From assembly GCA_945874895.1 (NCBI GenBank), contig CAMCIC010000001.1:1-64000 (forward strand): DNA of 64,000 nucleotides. The letters run 5' to 3'. This document shows, in pieces, positions 26,389-36,386 of the stretch; positions within the stretch are counted from its first letter, which is position 1, and each line of letters starts with the position of its first letter. The notes beneath the pieces were generated by a model. The model worked only from the letters and a program-made list of their open reading frames with translations, ran no database searches and was not told where the DNA came from. A program made the position numbers and the translations under genes. Origin of the DNA: Akkermansia muciniphila. Lineage in GTDB: Bacteria > Verrucomicrobiota > Verrucomicrobiia > Verrucomicrobiales > Akkermansiaceae.

Positions 26389-27840
26389 ATGAACGACATC
26401 GAACTTTTCAACTCTGCTCTGACCCGCCGTCACTTTTTCCGCAAAAACGCCACGGGACTGGGATACGCCGCACTCGCCTCTCTGCTGGGTCAGGAATCCA
26501 TGGCCGCCGGTTCAGGCGAAATTCCTCCTGCCTTGGCACAGTTTGCGCCCAAGGCAAAGCGCGCGATTTATCTTTCCATGATCGGTGCACCCTCGCAGTT
26601 CGAAACCTTTGATTACAAGCCCAAGATCGAATTCAACAAAGACCTCAAGGATTTCCTCACTGCATCGGGGCAACGCCTGACAGGCATGACCTCGGGGCAA
26701 TCGCGTTTCCCCGCAGCTCCCTCGATTTTCAAATTTGCCCAGCACGGCAAAGACGGCACATGGGTTTCCGAGTTGTTGCCATGGACGGCGAAAATGGCGG
26801 ACGACATCTGCGTGATCCGCTCGATGCATACCGATGCCATCAACCACGAACCGGCGAACCAGCTCATGTATACCGGCAACATGGTCGGCGGCAAGGCGTC
26901 CATCGGATCATGGCTTTCCTATGGTCTCGGTTCGATGAACAACGACCTGCCCACCTTCGTGGTGTTGCACGCCTCGCACTCGAATCCAGGTTCCAACGTT
27001 CAGGCGATTTCCTCGCGCTTGTGGGGCTCCGCTTTCCTGCCCGGCAAGTATGCAGGTGTAGCCCTGCGCTCCAAGGGGGATCCGGTTCTTTTCCTGCAAG
27101 ACTCCCCGGGAGTGCCTCGTGAAATACGACGCAAGATGCTCGACGGACTTGCGAGCATGAATCAGAAGTCCTATGAAGCCGTGGGCGACCCAGAAATCCA
27201 AACCCGCATTCAACAATACGAAATGGCCTTCCGCATGCAAACGAGCGTGCCTGAGCTGGCGGATGTAAGCAAGGAAAGCGAGGAAACCTACAATCTCTAC
27301 GGTCCCGATTCCAAGAACCCCGGCACCTTCGCTAGCTCCACTCTGATGGCGCGCCGACTGCTCGAACGCGGCGTACGATTCGTGCAAATTTTCCATCGCG
27401 GCTGGGACCAGCACGGCAACCTACCGCACGACATCGCGGCTCAATGTCGCGACATCGACCAAGGAAGCTACGGACTGATTCAGGATCTGAAACAGCGAGG
27501 GATGCTGGACGACACTCTCGTGATCTGGGGAGGCGAGTTCGGTCGCACCACCTACTCCCAAGGCAAACTCACCCAGACCACCTACGGTCGCGACCACCAC
27601 CCGCGCGCCTTCTCCATCTGGATGGCGGGCGGCGGAGTCAAAGGCGGGTTCAATTACGGTGAAACAGACGACATGTCCTTTAACATTACCTCAGGAGCCA
27701 TGCACGTTCGTGATTTGCATGCCACGATCCTGAATCAGTTGGGCATCGATCACCTGCGTCTTTCCTACAAATACCAAGGTCTCGATAACAGGCTCACCGG
27801 CGTACTTCCGGCAAAAGTCGTTAAAGAGATCCTGGCGTAA
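26389..27840 (+). CDS. DUF1501 family protein, Tat-type signal
   Basis: A 483-residue protein with a twin-arginine-like start, [18 protein letters not shown], so it is probably exported folded. The body has the alkaline-phosphatase/sulfatase-like arrangement of DUF1501: [20 protein letters not shown] near residue 62, later [19 protein letters not shown], and [15 protein letters not shown] with the metal-ligand-like Glu and Thr. [18 protein letters not shown] follows near the end. It is the standard partner of DUF1549/DUF1553 proteins, starting 21 bases after that gene. Its activity is unproven; hydrolysis of a sulfate or phosphate ester is possible from the fold. Confidence 0.92.
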   Translation: MNDIELFNSALTRRHFFRKNATGLGYAALASLLGQESMAAGSGEIPPALAQFAPKAKRAIYLSMIGAPSQFETFDYKPKIEFNKDLKDFLTASGQRLTGMTSGQSRFPAAPSIFKFAQHGKDGTWVSELLPWTAKMADDICVIRSMHTDAINHEPANQLMYTGNMVGGKASIGSWLSYGLGSMNNDLPTFVVLHASHSNPGSNVQAISSRLWGSAFLPGKYAGVALRSKGDPVLFLQDSPGVPREIRRKMLDGLASMNQKSYEAVGDPEIQTRIQQYEMAFRMQTSVPELADVSKESEETYNLYGPDSKNPGTFASSTLMARRLLERGVRFVQIFHRGWDQHGNLPHDIAAQCRDIDQGSYGLIQDLKQRGMLDDTLVIWGGEFGRTTYSQGKLTQTTYGRDHHPRAFSIWMAGGGVKGGFNYGETDDMSFNITSGAMHVRDLHATILNQLGIDHLRLSYKYQGLDNRLTGVLPAKVVKEILA

Positions 27841-27894
27841 ACCATCACGCGGAGGACATCGCCTGCATGTTCGACACAAAAGAATCGCCAGGGT

Positions 27895-28212
27895 ATGAAA
27901 GACAGCGACGAAGAGGAACTGCACCGTCTCTGCGATATGCTGAAAAAGGTCGATGAAATGTTGCATGCGGACTCACCGCTGCGTGAAGCTGTGATGAAAG
28001 GCGCACTGGCACTGTCGATCACTTTCGCTGATGGATCTCGTGCAAAGCTTGAAAGCATTGCACTCGGAACCGGCAAGCCTCTCACTGAAGCCCAAAGAAC
28101 GTACCTCGGTAAAATGGGCATTGATCTTGGAGAACAGAATCATCCGAACGAGAGAGCAGTGATGTCCCAGTTCATCGTAGTGGATTCTTCTGTGCCACCG
28201 CATCAACTTTAA
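27895..28212 (+). CDS. Small hypothetical cytoplasmic protein
   Basis: A 105-residue acidic protein with no signal or membrane segment. The first 45 residues are predicted helix (DEEELHRLCDMLKKVDEML), and the rest is mixed, with KGALALSITFADGSRAKLES in the middle. It lies 54 bases after the DUF1501 gene and 143 bases before the MoxR gene on the same strand. The operon it belongs to is unclear. I do not recognise the family. Confidence 0.6.
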   Translation: MKDSDEEELHRLCDMLKKVDEMLHADSPLREAVMKGALALSITFADGSRAKLESIALGTGKPLTEAQRTYLGKMGIDLGEQNHPNERAVMSQFIVVDSSVPPHQL

Positions 28213-28355
28213 CGTAATCAGAAAAATCAGATCAACAGGTCCGCTTCATCAATCGACGCATGCTTCTCCGTCGGTTTCAATGGAACTTTTTTCAACGGAT
28301 TCTCGACAAAGCCCGCACGAACACGCAACTTCAATTCAGCACCAATCCCAATCGC

Positions 28356-29462
28356 ATGGAACCAACACAGGATTTCGCCACACCAGCATCGGACTTCGGC
28401 TTTACACCCATCCACCCCGCCCCTGCTCCCGCCCCCGCTCCTGAGCCAAGTTCTGACACGAGCGATGGTTTGCCACTGGATGATGTGACGGCCATTGACG
28501 AACTGGGCAAAACCTACCAGGCATTTTGCGACGAACTGGGCAAGACCATCATCGGTCAACAACAGGTGATCGAAAACCTGGCAATCTGTTTGTTTGCGCG
28601 TGGCCACGCCCTGCTGATGGGGGTGCCCGGACTCGCAAAAACGCTGCTGGTTTCCTCGGTGGCGCAAACGTTCGACCTTTCCTTCAACCGCATTCAGTTC
28701 ACACCCGATCTGATGCCTGCGGACATCACTGGCACCGATATCATTCAGGAGACAGGCATCGGCGGACGACGCCAGTTCGAATTCATCAAGGGACCGTTAT
28801 TTGCCAACATCGTGCTTGCAGACGAAATCAACCGCGCTCCCGCCAAAACTCAATCGGCGATGCTTGAAGCGATGCAGGAGCAAAAGGTCACGGTGCTGGG
28901 TAATACCTATACACTCACACCTCCGTTTTTCGTGCTCGCCACGCAGAACCCCATCGAACAGGAAGGCACCTATCCTCTGCCAGAAGCCCAGCTCGACCGC
29001 TTCATGTTCCTGATCGATGTCGGCTATCCCACGGCCGAGGAGGAAAAACGCATCGCTCGTGAAACGACTGGTGCCGCGAAAGGGCGATTGAATGCGCTGC
29101 TCAGTGGCGACAAGATTCTGGCATTCCAGCAACTCGTGCGTCGCGTCCCCGTGCCGGAGCACATTTACGATTACGCCGTCAACATCGTTCGTAAAACACG
29201 ACCCAATGAATCTGATGCACCTGCTTGGCTCAAGGAACTTGTCGGCTGGGGTGCAGGTCCGCGTGCCGTGCAGTATCTCATCCTCGGTGCCAAAGCCCGT
29301 GCCGCTCTCAAAGGCTCCTACATGGTGCGTCTCGAGGACATCGAAGCTGTGGCTTCGCCCGTGCTGGCTCACCGCGTGATCACCAATTTCGCAGCCGAGT
29401 CCCAAGGCATGACCTCGAAAAAAGTTGTCGAACGCCTCGTCGCCGAAATGCGCGAGCAATAA
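28356..29462 (+). CDS. MoxR-family AAA+ ATPase
   Basis: A 368-residue cytoplasmic ATPase. After an acidic Pro/Ala-rich leader (about 40 residues, APAPAPAPEPSSD), the AAA core has Walker A GVPGLAKT at residues 89-96, Walker B VLADEINRAPAKTQSAMLEA, sensor 1 in FFVLATQNPIEQEGTYPL, and an arginine finger region in EAQLDRF. MoxR proteins assist folding or metal loading of vWA-domain proteins; here the DUF58 and vWA genes follow directly. The ATG at 28356 was preferred to an ATG at 28260, because the extra residues look non-family. The DUF58 gene begins 5 bases after its stop. Confidence 0.92.
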   Translation: MEPTQDFATPASDFGFTPIHPAPAPAPAPEPSSDTSDGLPLDDVTAIDELGKTYQAFCDELGKTIIGQQQVIENLAICLFARGHALLMGVPGLAKTLLVSSVAQTFDLSFNRIQFTPDLMPADITGTDIIQETGIGGRRQFEFIKGPLFANIVLADEINRAPAKTQSAMLEAMQEQKVTVLGNTYTLTPPFFVLATQNPIEQEGTYPLPEAQLDRFMFLIDVGYPTAEEEKRIARETTGAAKGRLNALLSGDKILAFQQLVRRVPVPEHIYDYAVNIVRKTRPNESDAPAWLKELVGWGAGPRAVQYLILGAKARAALKGSYMVRLEDIEAVASPVLAHRVITNFAAESQGMTSKKVVERLVAEMREQ

Positions 29463-29467
29463 TCCCT

Positions 29468-30364
29468 ATGCCCACGCAGCTTCTCGATCACGATCTGCTT
29501 GTCCGGCTGGGTGCCATCCCGGTCGAGGCTCGTTTGCCGATGTTGGGAAACGTCGCGGGCAAGCACCGCTCGCCGCATCGTGGTTCATCCGTGGAATTCG
29601 CGGAATATCGCAAGTATGTGCCCGGCGATGACACGCGCCGTCTCGACTGGAAGGCCTACGCCCGCTCGGACCGCTACTACATCAAGGAATTCGAGGCCGA
29701 CACCAACCTCCGTGCGTATTTCGTGGTCGATAATTCCGGCTCCATGGCCTTTGCCGAAAAAGGCATGGCAAAGATCGAATATGCGAGTCGAATCGCCGCC
29801 AATCTCGCCTACCTGCTGGTCAATCAAGGTGACGCCGCAGGGCTCTCCGTCTGCCGCGATACGCTCCACATCGAGATCCCGCCGCGCCGACGCCCCGCGC
29901 ACTTGCAATTGATCAACCACACCCTGCAAGACCTGAAACCCGAGGGTGAGACGGGACTCGTCGCGGCATTGCATCAGATCGCGGAAAAAATCAGCCAGCG
30001 CGCCGTGGTGGTGATTCTCTCCGATTTGTTCTGTGACACCGCCGCGCTGGAAGACGCCTTACAACACCTGCGCTATCGCAAGCACGACATCTGCATGTTT
30101 CATCTGATGGACCCGCAGGAAATTGCTTTCCAATTCGATAAACCCCATCGTTTTGTCGATATGGAGGATAACACTGTGCTTGTGGTGGAGCCGAATCTCA
30201 TCGCCGATGAATACCAGGAAGCTCTGCGAGAATTTTTGACCAACGTCCGCGGTGCCTGCCACAACGTCCACGCCGATTACCAACTCGTCACCACCGATGC
30301 CCCGCTGGAGCCCCTACTCCGCGACTTCCTGCTCAATCGTCTACCGAAGAAAGGAAAACGTTAA
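29468..30364 (+). CDS. DUF58 domain protein with vWA-like fold
   Basis: A 298-residue cytoplasmic protein. The DUF58 signature SSVEFAEYRKYVPGDDTRRL followed by DWKAYARSDRYYIKEFEAD (residues about 40-78) is clear. It continues into a vWA-like region with the metal-site motif FVVDNSGSMAF (DxSxS). It lacks the N-terminal membrane helices found in some DUF58 proteins. Together with the MoxR gene 5 bases before it, this is the classic MoxR-DUF58 pair of Bat (aerotolerance-type) clusters. It ends RLPKKGKR, and the small membrane-protein gene starts 9 bases later. Confidence 0.92.
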   Translation: MPTQLLDHDLLVRLGAIPVEARLPMLGNVAGKHRSPHRGSSVEFAEYRKYVPGDDTRRLDWKAYARSDRYYIKEFEADTNLRAYFVVDNSGSMAFAEKGMAKIEYASRIAANLAYLLVNQGDAAGLSVCRDTLHIEIPPRRRPAHLQLINHTLQDLKPEGETGLVAALHQIAEKISQRAVVVILSDLFCDTAALEDALQHLRYRKHDICMFHLMDPQEIAFQFDKPHRFVDMEDNTVLVVEPNLIADEYQEALREFLTNVRGACHNVHADYQLVTTDAPLEPLLRDFLLNRLPKKGKR

Positions 30365-30373
30365 CGAATTGTC

Positions 30374-30676
30374 ATGATCGACAGAATCTACAATGCAGCC
30401 ATCACAAACTTCTCGCGCGCGGTCTTTTATGACCTTGTTCTCGCATTATCTGTCACAACCTCCGCGATATTTCTGTACAACGTGTGGATGGCAGAAACTA
30501 AAAGAGTCGTTCCCGCAAGAGGCAAAATCATGACATATAAAGTTCGAGAAGAGAACGACCCTGCCCAATTTGCCATGTGCAAAAGCAACGCTTGGGAGCG
30601 CCTTACATTATTTTCCGCCATCAGTGCTCTGCTTTTCACCTTCCGCAAAGATGCTCATGAATTTCTAGCAGACTAA
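30374..30676 (+). CDS. Small two-helix membrane protein inside the MoxR/DUF58 operon
   Basis: A 100-residue protein with one clear hydrophobic helix (FYDLVLALSVTTSAIFLYNV, residues 19-38) and a second less certain one near residues 75-88 (LTLFSAISALLFTF). A positively charged linker between them includes KRVVPARGKIM. It sits 9 bases after the DUF58 gene and 21 before the BatA-like gene, so it should be co-transcribed. I know of no counterpart in standard Bat operons. It might be a membrane tether for the complex or an unrelated passenger. Confidence 0.65.
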   Translation: MIDRIYNAAITNFSRAVFYDLVLALSVTTSAIFLYNVWMAETKRVVPARGKIMTYKVREENDPAQFAMCKSNAWERLTLFSAISALLFTFRKDAHEFLAD

Positions 30677-30697
30677 AAAATATAAGATCTTTCTTCC

Positions 30698-32695
30698 GTG
30701 TCTTTCTACCAACAACCACTGCTTTGGTTCCTCTGCGCCGCAGCGATTCCGGTGATCATTCACCTGTTGAATCGTCGTCGCCACAAGACCCTGCAGTGGG
30801 CTGCCATGCAGTTTTTGCTCAAGGCCACACGCGAGTCACGCGGCAAGAAAAAACTCAGACACATTCTCATCCTCACCGCGCGCACCCTAGGCATCGCCTG
30901 TCTTGCTTTCGCCGTTGCCCGGCCCATGATCGGCGGATTGCTTGGATGGGGCGCCAGCCAGCTCGACACGGTCATTCTCATTCTCGACCGCTCGCCCTCC
31001 ATGGAAATCACCGCGGACAACACTACCGCGTCCAAACGAGCACTCGCGATCGATCGCGTGCGTGATGCGATGAAGTCCTTAGACGCGACGCGTCTGGTGC
31101 TGATCGATTCGGCAAGCAACACGCCACAGGACATACCTTCGCCCGATAGTTTGGCGGACATCACCAGCACGCGCGCCACGGATGCTGCGGCGAACATTCC
31201 CTCACTGCTCCAACGAGCTGCCGAATTCATCTTGGAGACACAACCAGGAAAAACCGAGGTCTGGATTGCATCCGACATGCAGCATGCGGATTGGGACAAA
31301 CAAAACGAACGCTGGACGACGGCGATTGCCACGCTGCAAAGCGCTCCGCAAAAACCTGCTGTACGCATTTTGGCACTGGGCACCCCCTCGAAGTCGAACG
31401 TTTCCCTGCGCTTGCTTTCCTCCTATCGCAGTGCCGATGAATTGCTGCTCGATCTCGAAATTCAGCGCTCAGGCGATGCTCAGAACCCTGTCAACCTACC
31501 GCTCACGCTTGCGCTCAATGGCATCAAAACCACGGACTCGATCGTTATTCCAGGTCAAGTGTTGCGTTTTCAGAAACGAATCAAACTCCCGCCTAAGCAA
31601 ACCGAGGGTCAAGGATGGTTGACTCTCCCAGGAGATGCGAATCCTCGCGATAACACTGCCTATTTCACCTACGGTTCTGCCCATCCCGTGAAGTCTCTCA
31701 TTGTCAGTGCCGCGGGAGAATCTGCCGCCTATCTCGCAGCGGCGGCTGCGCCTCCTGGGTATTCGGAGCAATCCAGTGAAACCATCGACTCCTCCGCATT
31801 TCTCTCCAAAGCAGCATTCCTCGGCGAATTTTCCACCATCATTTGGGCCGCACCGCTCCCCCAGGAAGCAGCGGCTCAAGCGATCACAGATTTCCTGAAC
31901 ACCGGTGGACATGTCGTGTTTTTTCCACCTATGGAAAACAATACACTCTCTTTTCAAAACATCAGCTGGTCGCCCATCAGCACCGCACCGCAAGGAAAGT
32001 TTTTCATTTTGCAGCAATGGAATCACGATGACGGCTTACTCCGTGACACCATCAACGGTGAACCACTGGCTGGACAAACCTTACGTGCCATCAAGAAACA
32101 AGTTCTGGAGAGCCCTATCGGGACCAGCACACCACTGGCCACATGGGACGACAGCACGCCATTTTTGTCTCGCATCGTTCTGGAACGCGGCACGGCATGG
32201 TTTTTCTCCTCCACTCCGGATTACACTTGGAGCAACTTGGGGGATGCTCACTTGCTGTTGCCTGGGATCCAGCGCGCGGTGCTAGCGGGCTCCGCTCGAT
32301 TCGATGCCGCATTGCTAGCGGAAGTCAACCGCGGAGACGCTCTGCCGCGCCATGCGGAGATCCGGACTCGCATCGATGACTTCGCAGAACAAACGAATGC
32401 TGACTCGATTTATGCTGCGGGCGTCTATCGTCTCGGCGAAAGAGTGATCGCCGCGAATCTTCCGGCATCCGAATACGATCCTCTAGCGCTTGAAAAAACC
32501 GAGCTTACCCCGCTATTCGAAGGCATCCGCTTCAGCACATTGGAAGAGACAGCCACCCATACGGCTGCCAGCGAAGAAAAGGAAATTTGGAAACTCTTTC
32601 TCGCAGCCGTTCTGTTTTTCCTGATCGCCGAGGCATTGCTGTGTTTGCCCAAAGCACCCACTGCTGCCACCTCACGCGCGCCTCGGCCAGCCTAA
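30698..32695 (+). CDS. BatA-like membrane protein with vWA domain
   Basis: A 665-residue protein that starts at GTG (30698). The N-terminus LWFLCAAAIPVIIHLLNRRR then RHKTLQWAAMQFLL (residues 10-40) is the BatA N-terminal signature, with two membrane helices. A vWA domain follows with metal site LILDRSPSMEI (DxSxS). The long middle part is periplasmic. A C-terminal hydrophobic helix (about residues 625-645, WKLFLAAVLFFLIAEALLC) anchors it again. The family is linked to stress tolerance and envelope integrity. The next large membrane protein gene follows 16 bases later, and the two are likely partners. Confidence 0.88.
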   Translation: MSFYQQPLLWFLCAAAIPVIIHLLNRRRHKTLQWAAMQFLLKATRESRGKKKLRHILILTARTLGIACLAFAVARPMIGGLLGWGASQLDTVILILDRSPSMEITADNTTASKRALAIDRVRDAMKSLDATRLVLIDSASNTPQDIPSPDSLADITSTRATDAAANIPSLLQRAAEFILETQPGKTEVWIASDMQHADWDKQNERWTTAIATLQSAPQKPAVRILALGTPSKSNVSLRLLSSYRSADELLLDLEIQRSGDAQNPVNLPLTLALNGIKTTDSIVIPGQVLRFQKRIKLPPKQTEGQGWLTLPGDANPRDNTAYFTYGSAHPVKSLIVSAAGESAAYLAAAAAPPGYSEQSSETIDSSAFLSKAAFLGEFSTIIWAAPLPQEAAAQAITDFLNTGGHVVFFPPMENNTLSFQNISWSPISTAPQGKFFILQQWNHDDGLLRDTINGEPLAGQTLRAIKKQVLESPIGTSTPLATWDDSTPFLSRIVLERGTAWFFSSTPDYTWSNLGDAHLLLPGIQRAVLAGSARFDAALLAEVNRGDALPRHAEIRTRIDDFAEQTNADSIYAAGVYRLGERVIAANLPASEYDPLALEKTELTPLFEGIRFSTLEETATHTAASEEKEIWKLFLAAVLFFLIAEALLCLPKAPTAATSRAPRPA

Positions 32696-32711
32696 CCGTT
32701 TTTTCGCTCCA

Positions 32712-34943
32712 GTGAACTTCCATCTCCATCACCTGCATTTCTCCCCGACTCTTCCCGTTCTCATCACGGGATTGGTGGCGATCGCGGTCGTTGCGATTCT
32801 TTGCCTTCTCAACTATAGGCGCAGTCCTAACAAAAAACGCGGGGCCATGCTTGAATGCCTGCGCTTTTTCATAGCCCTATTGGTAGTTGGACTGATGTTT
32901 CAACCGGAATGGCTCACCGTCATCCAACCATCCACCAAACCGCGCATCGCCATTCTTTGGGATGATTCGAAGTCGATGCAAACCACCGATGCCGAATTGC
33001 CTGAGATCTTCTCGCCGAAAAAAGAAATCGTCACTCGGGGCGAGTTCACCAAAAAAGTGTTAGATTCTGACCTGTGGAATTCCCTCTCCGCCGAGGGGCG
33101 CAACGAACTGATCAAGCGCGCTTTTTCTACACCGCCAGAGGATCAAGCCCTGCAAAGTGCATCCGGTACCGACCTGACAACACCGCTTGAGGAAATGCTG
33201 GAGCAGGAAACCAACTTGCGTGCCGCCATTGTCATCTCGGACGGCGATTGGAATCTCGGTCAACCACCCGTCTCAGCCGCGCAAAAGTTTTTGCTGCGCA
33301 AAATTCCTCTTTTTACCATTCCTGCTGGTTCCAAAGTCCGTCTGCCTGACCTCGATCTTCTCGCCGTGAACGCACCCACCTACGGCATTGTTGGAGAAAA
33401 CTTACAGATCCCCTTCAGCATTCGCAGCAGCCTTGATCGCGAGGTTCGGATAACGGTGCGCGTTCGAGATGAAACCGGCCGCGAACGCACCAAGGCCATC
33501 ACTCTACCGCCAAACAAAACCACCTACGACACCATTCTCTGGAAGTTGGAGAAGGAAGGATCTTCCACTATGGAACTCTCCTTCCCCATGACTCAGGGGG
33601 AATTGGTATCATCCAATAACTCGCGCAAATTCACGATCGCTGGCAAACCGGAAAAGATTCGTGTGCTCGTTGTCGAGTCCTTGCCGCGTTGGGAATACCG
33701 TTTCCTTCGCAATGCGCTATCACGTGATCCGGGAGTGGAGCTTTCCTGCCTGTTATTCCACCCACAACTCGGCACCGGCGGCGGACCCGACTACATCGAA
33801 AAATTCCCAGAGAAAATCGAGGATCTCTCCAAGTATGATGTGATTTTTCTCGGTGATGTTGGCATCGGAAATGATCAACTGACCAAAGACCAATGCAAAC
33901 TCATCCGCGGCCTGGTAGAGAACCAAGCATCGGGACTTGTGTTTCTTCCGGGGCCGCAAGGTCACCAGTTTTCACTACTCGATACCGAACTCTCCGACCT
34001 CTTGCCTGTCGTCCTCGATGCGTCAAAGAAAACGGGCATTGTCGAAACAAGCGCATCCCCGCTGGCACTCACATCAGACGGCGCCTCATCGTTGCTTACC
34101 ATGTTAGGCGATACAGAAGAAGACAACCCGATCGTCTGGCGCAGTCTACCGGGATTTTATTGGCACGCTCCCATCGAACGAGCCAAAGCCGGCACCAGTG
34201 TGCTTGCCGTGCATGCCAACCGCAATTCGGGAAATTACGGACGCGTTCCCTTGATTGTCACCAAAACCGCGGGAAGTGGAAAAATCCTTCACATGGGCAT
34301 CGACTCTGCTTGGCGCTGGCGTCGCGGAGTGGAAGACAAATACCATTATCGGTTCTGGGGGCAAGTGGCACGTTGGATGTCCTATCAGCGAAATATGGCC
34401 GCTGGCCAACGTCTGCGTCTATTTTATACGCCAGAACGTCCCTCACCGGGTGACACCGTCACCCTACATGCCAACGCCTTCGACAAAAACGGAGCACCAT
34501 TGCAAGATGGCAAAGTCACTCTCCAGCTCGCAGCACCCAATGGTAGCAATCGGATGCTCGACCTCTCGAAGGACGACAATTCGTGGGGCAGTTTCACGGG
34601 CCGATTCACGATCGACGCCCCTGGTGCTTGGAAATTGAGTGCGGGGATCGTCGATGATGACACCAAGCCAGTGGAAACCACACTGCTAGCACAAAGCATG
34701 GACCTTGAAAAAACCGGTCAACCAGCACGTCCTGAGGTCCTGGAGGAAATGTCACGCATCGCCCGCGCACGAATGATTCAGCCCGATGCACTGCCGGATC
34801 TCATCCGCGAAATCACCGCATTGCCGGAACCGCGTCCTCTGGAAAACCGTATCCCGTTGTGGCATCACTGGGCCGCGATCAGCATGATCATCGCCCTACT
34901 CGCGATCTTCTGGGTTGCTCGCAAGTTCAACGGGCAATTCTAA
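32712..34943 (+). CDS. Large membrane protein, vWA/glutamine-amidotransferase-like fold
   Basis: A 743-residue protein starting at GTG (32712). Two N-terminal hydrophobic helices (residues about 14-32 and 50-67) are followed by PRIAILWDDSKSMQT, a vWA-like metal motif (DxSxS) lacking the rest of a standard MIDAS. The centre holds KIRVLVVESLPRWEYRFLRN and, further on, an amidotransferase-like alpha/beta fold (VIFLGDVGIGND, ASGLVFLPGPQGHQ) without a visible catalytic Cys-His pair. A beta domain precedes the C-terminal helix (AISMIIALLAIFWVA). It resembles the large membrane proteins that often end BatA clusters in Planctomycetes and Verrucomicrobia. Function unknown. Confidence 0.8.
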   Translation: MNFHLHHLHFSPTLPVLITGLVAIAVVAILCLLNYRRSPNKKRGAMLECLRFFIALLVVGLMFQPEWLTVIQPSTKPRIAILWDDSKSMQTTDAELPEIFSPKKEIVTRGEFTKKVLDSDLWNSLSAEGRNELIKRAFSTPPEDQALQSASGTDLTTPLEEMLEQETNLRAAIVISDGDWNLGQPPVSAAQKFLLRKIPLFTIPAGSKVRLPDLDLLAVNAPTYGIVGENLQIPFSIRSSLDREVRITVRVRDETGRERTKAITLPPNKTTYDTILWKLEKEGSSTMELSFPMTQGELVSSNNSRKFTIAGKPEKIRVLVVESLPRWEYRFLRNALSRDPGVELSCLLFHPQLGTGGGPDYIEKFPEKIEDLSKYDVIFLGDVGIGNDQLTKDQCKLIRGLVENQASGLVFLPGPQGHQFSLLDTELSDLLPVVLDASKKTGIVETSASPLALTSDGASSLLTMLGDTEEDNPIVWRSLPGFYWHAPIERAKAGTSVLAVHANRNSGNYGRVPLIVTKTAGSGKILHMGIDSAWRWRRGVEDKYHYRFWGQVARWMSYQRNMAAGQRLRLFYTPERPSPGDTVTLHANAFDKNGAPLQDGKVTLQLAAPNGSNRMLDLSKDDNSWGSFTGRFTIDAPGAWKLSAGIVDDDTKPVETTLLAQSMDLEKTGQPARPEVLEEMSRIARARMIQPDALPDLIREITALPEPRPLENRIPLWHHWAAISMIIALLAIFWVARKFNGQF

Positions 34944-35072
34944 CCGCACGGAACGCGCCCGTCATTCCGCTTCAAAAGCACAGAGCATTGATAACTCCCA
35001 CTAATCTCTGCATGATGACATGAAGATTTCACGTGGCAAGCGCTCGGTTCTCTGCTACCTTGTTTTCACCTG

Positions 35073-36386
35073 ATGTTTGAAGTTCGAGAACGCCCTGAAA
35101 TGGTCGAGCGCGCGATGCTCGTCAGCATTTATTTTGACCCGCGCGAGGAGGATGAGGCCGCTTCACTCTTAGAGGAGCTCCACGAGCTGGTGGAAACTCT
35201 CGGCATTGGCATCGTGCACAGCGTATTCTATCGCAGCCGCGACATGCACAAACAATACCTCTGCGGCACAGGCAAGGCACAGGAGATCGTCGACCTCGCC
35301 CACGCCTACGAATGTGACGTAATCATCTTCGACAACGGCCTCGCACCTGCTCAGCAGCGGTCGTGGGAAAAACTTGCCAACATCGCCGTGATCGACCGCG
35401 AGGAGGTAATTCTCGATATCTTCAACAAACGTGCCCACACCCGTGAAGCACGCATCCAAGTGGATCTGGCGCGTATGCAATATGCCTTGCCTCGCATGGC
35501 TCGCATGTGGGGGCATCTCGACCGAGAAGGCGGTGGCGGCAGTAGCGGCGGCGGCGCTGCGAACCGTGGCATGGGAGAAAAACAAATCGAAGTGGACCGC
35601 CGTCTTGCGCATACGCGCATCGATCGCCTCAAGCGTGAGCTTGAGGATGTGCGCAGCCAGCGTAAAACGCAGCGTAAGGAGCGCGAGAAACTGGGAACCG
35701 CACACGCCGCCATCGTAGGTTACACCAATTCCGGTAAATCCACTCTACTCAACCAACTATCCGGTGCCGAGGTCCTTGCCAAGGACATGCTCTTCGCCAC
35801 ACTGGATACCACCACCCGCCGCATTGATTTGCCTGATGGTCAACCGCTGCTTCTCACCGATACGGTTGGCTTTGTGCGCAACCTACCCCACCGATTGGTG
35901 GAGGCATTCAAAGCCACATTGGAAGAAGCCGTGCTCGCCGATTTTCTGATCCACGTGCTCGACTGCTCTTCGCCCGAGATCGACCGACTCTACGACACCA
36001 CACTCGAAGTTTTAGAAGAGCTCGGTGCCGGCGACAAAAAAATCATCACCATCCTCAATAAGTCAGACCTTCTCCACGATCCGGTGCAGCGCCTACTGTT
36101 AGAAAATCGCTATCCTGGAGCCATTTTCACTTCGGCAGCGAGCGGTGAGAACCTCGACGGTTTACTTCAACTCTGTTGCGAAGCACTGGCGGATCGCATC
36201 TGCAAACAATCGTATCGCATTCCCCAGACGCGCGGAGACGTTCTCAACCTGCTTCATCGCGATGCCAAAGTGATCTCCACCGATTACGAGGACAACGATG
36301 TGCTCGTCGAAGCCATCGTGCCCGCCTCCATCGCGGGGAAATTGCAAGCCTTCGCTACCAACGATTCTTCCGTGCCCCAGTCATGA
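35073..36386 (+). CDS. hflX: GTPase HflX
   Basis: A 437-residue translational GTPase that binds ribosomes and helps rescue them after stress. The N-terminal half has AMLVSIYFDP and the HflX signature YLCGTGKAQEI, then LARMQYALPRM and a Gly-rich loop (GGGGSSGGGAANRG) with GEKQIEVDRR. The G domain begins at residue 216 with the P-loop GYTNSGKST, followed by LFATLDTTTRRIDLP, DTVGFVRNLPH and TILNKSDLL. All motifs are intact. A 129-base gap upstream separates it from the vWA operon. The L,D-transpeptidase start overlaps its stop by 4 bases. Confidence 0.95.
   Translation: MFEVRERPEMVERAMLVSIYFDPREEDEAASLLEELHELVETLGIGIVHSVFYRSRDMHKQYLCGTGKAQEIVDLAHAYECDVIIFDNGLAPAQQRSWEKLANIAVIDREEVILDIFNKRAHTREARIQVDLARMQYALPRMARMWGHLDREGGGGSSGGGAANRGMGEKQIEVDRRLAHTRIDRLKRELEDVRSQRKTQRKEREKLGTAHAAIVGYTNSGKSTLLNQLSGAEVLAKDMLFATLDTTTRRIDLPDGQPLLLTDTVGFVRNLPHRLVEAFKATLEEAVLADFLIHVLDCSSPEIDRLYDTTLEVLEELGAGDKKIITILNKSDLLHDPVQRLLLENRYPGAIFTSAASGENLDGLLQLCCEALADRICKQSYRIPQTRGDVLNLLHRDAKVISTDYEDNDVLVEAIVPASIAGKLQAFATNDSSVPQS

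Noticed and set aside
28797-29459. An open frame of about 220 codons on the minus strand opposite the MoxR gene.
   Set aside because: The opposite strand encodes Walker and sensor motifs of MoxR in the right order, so this frame is a shadow.
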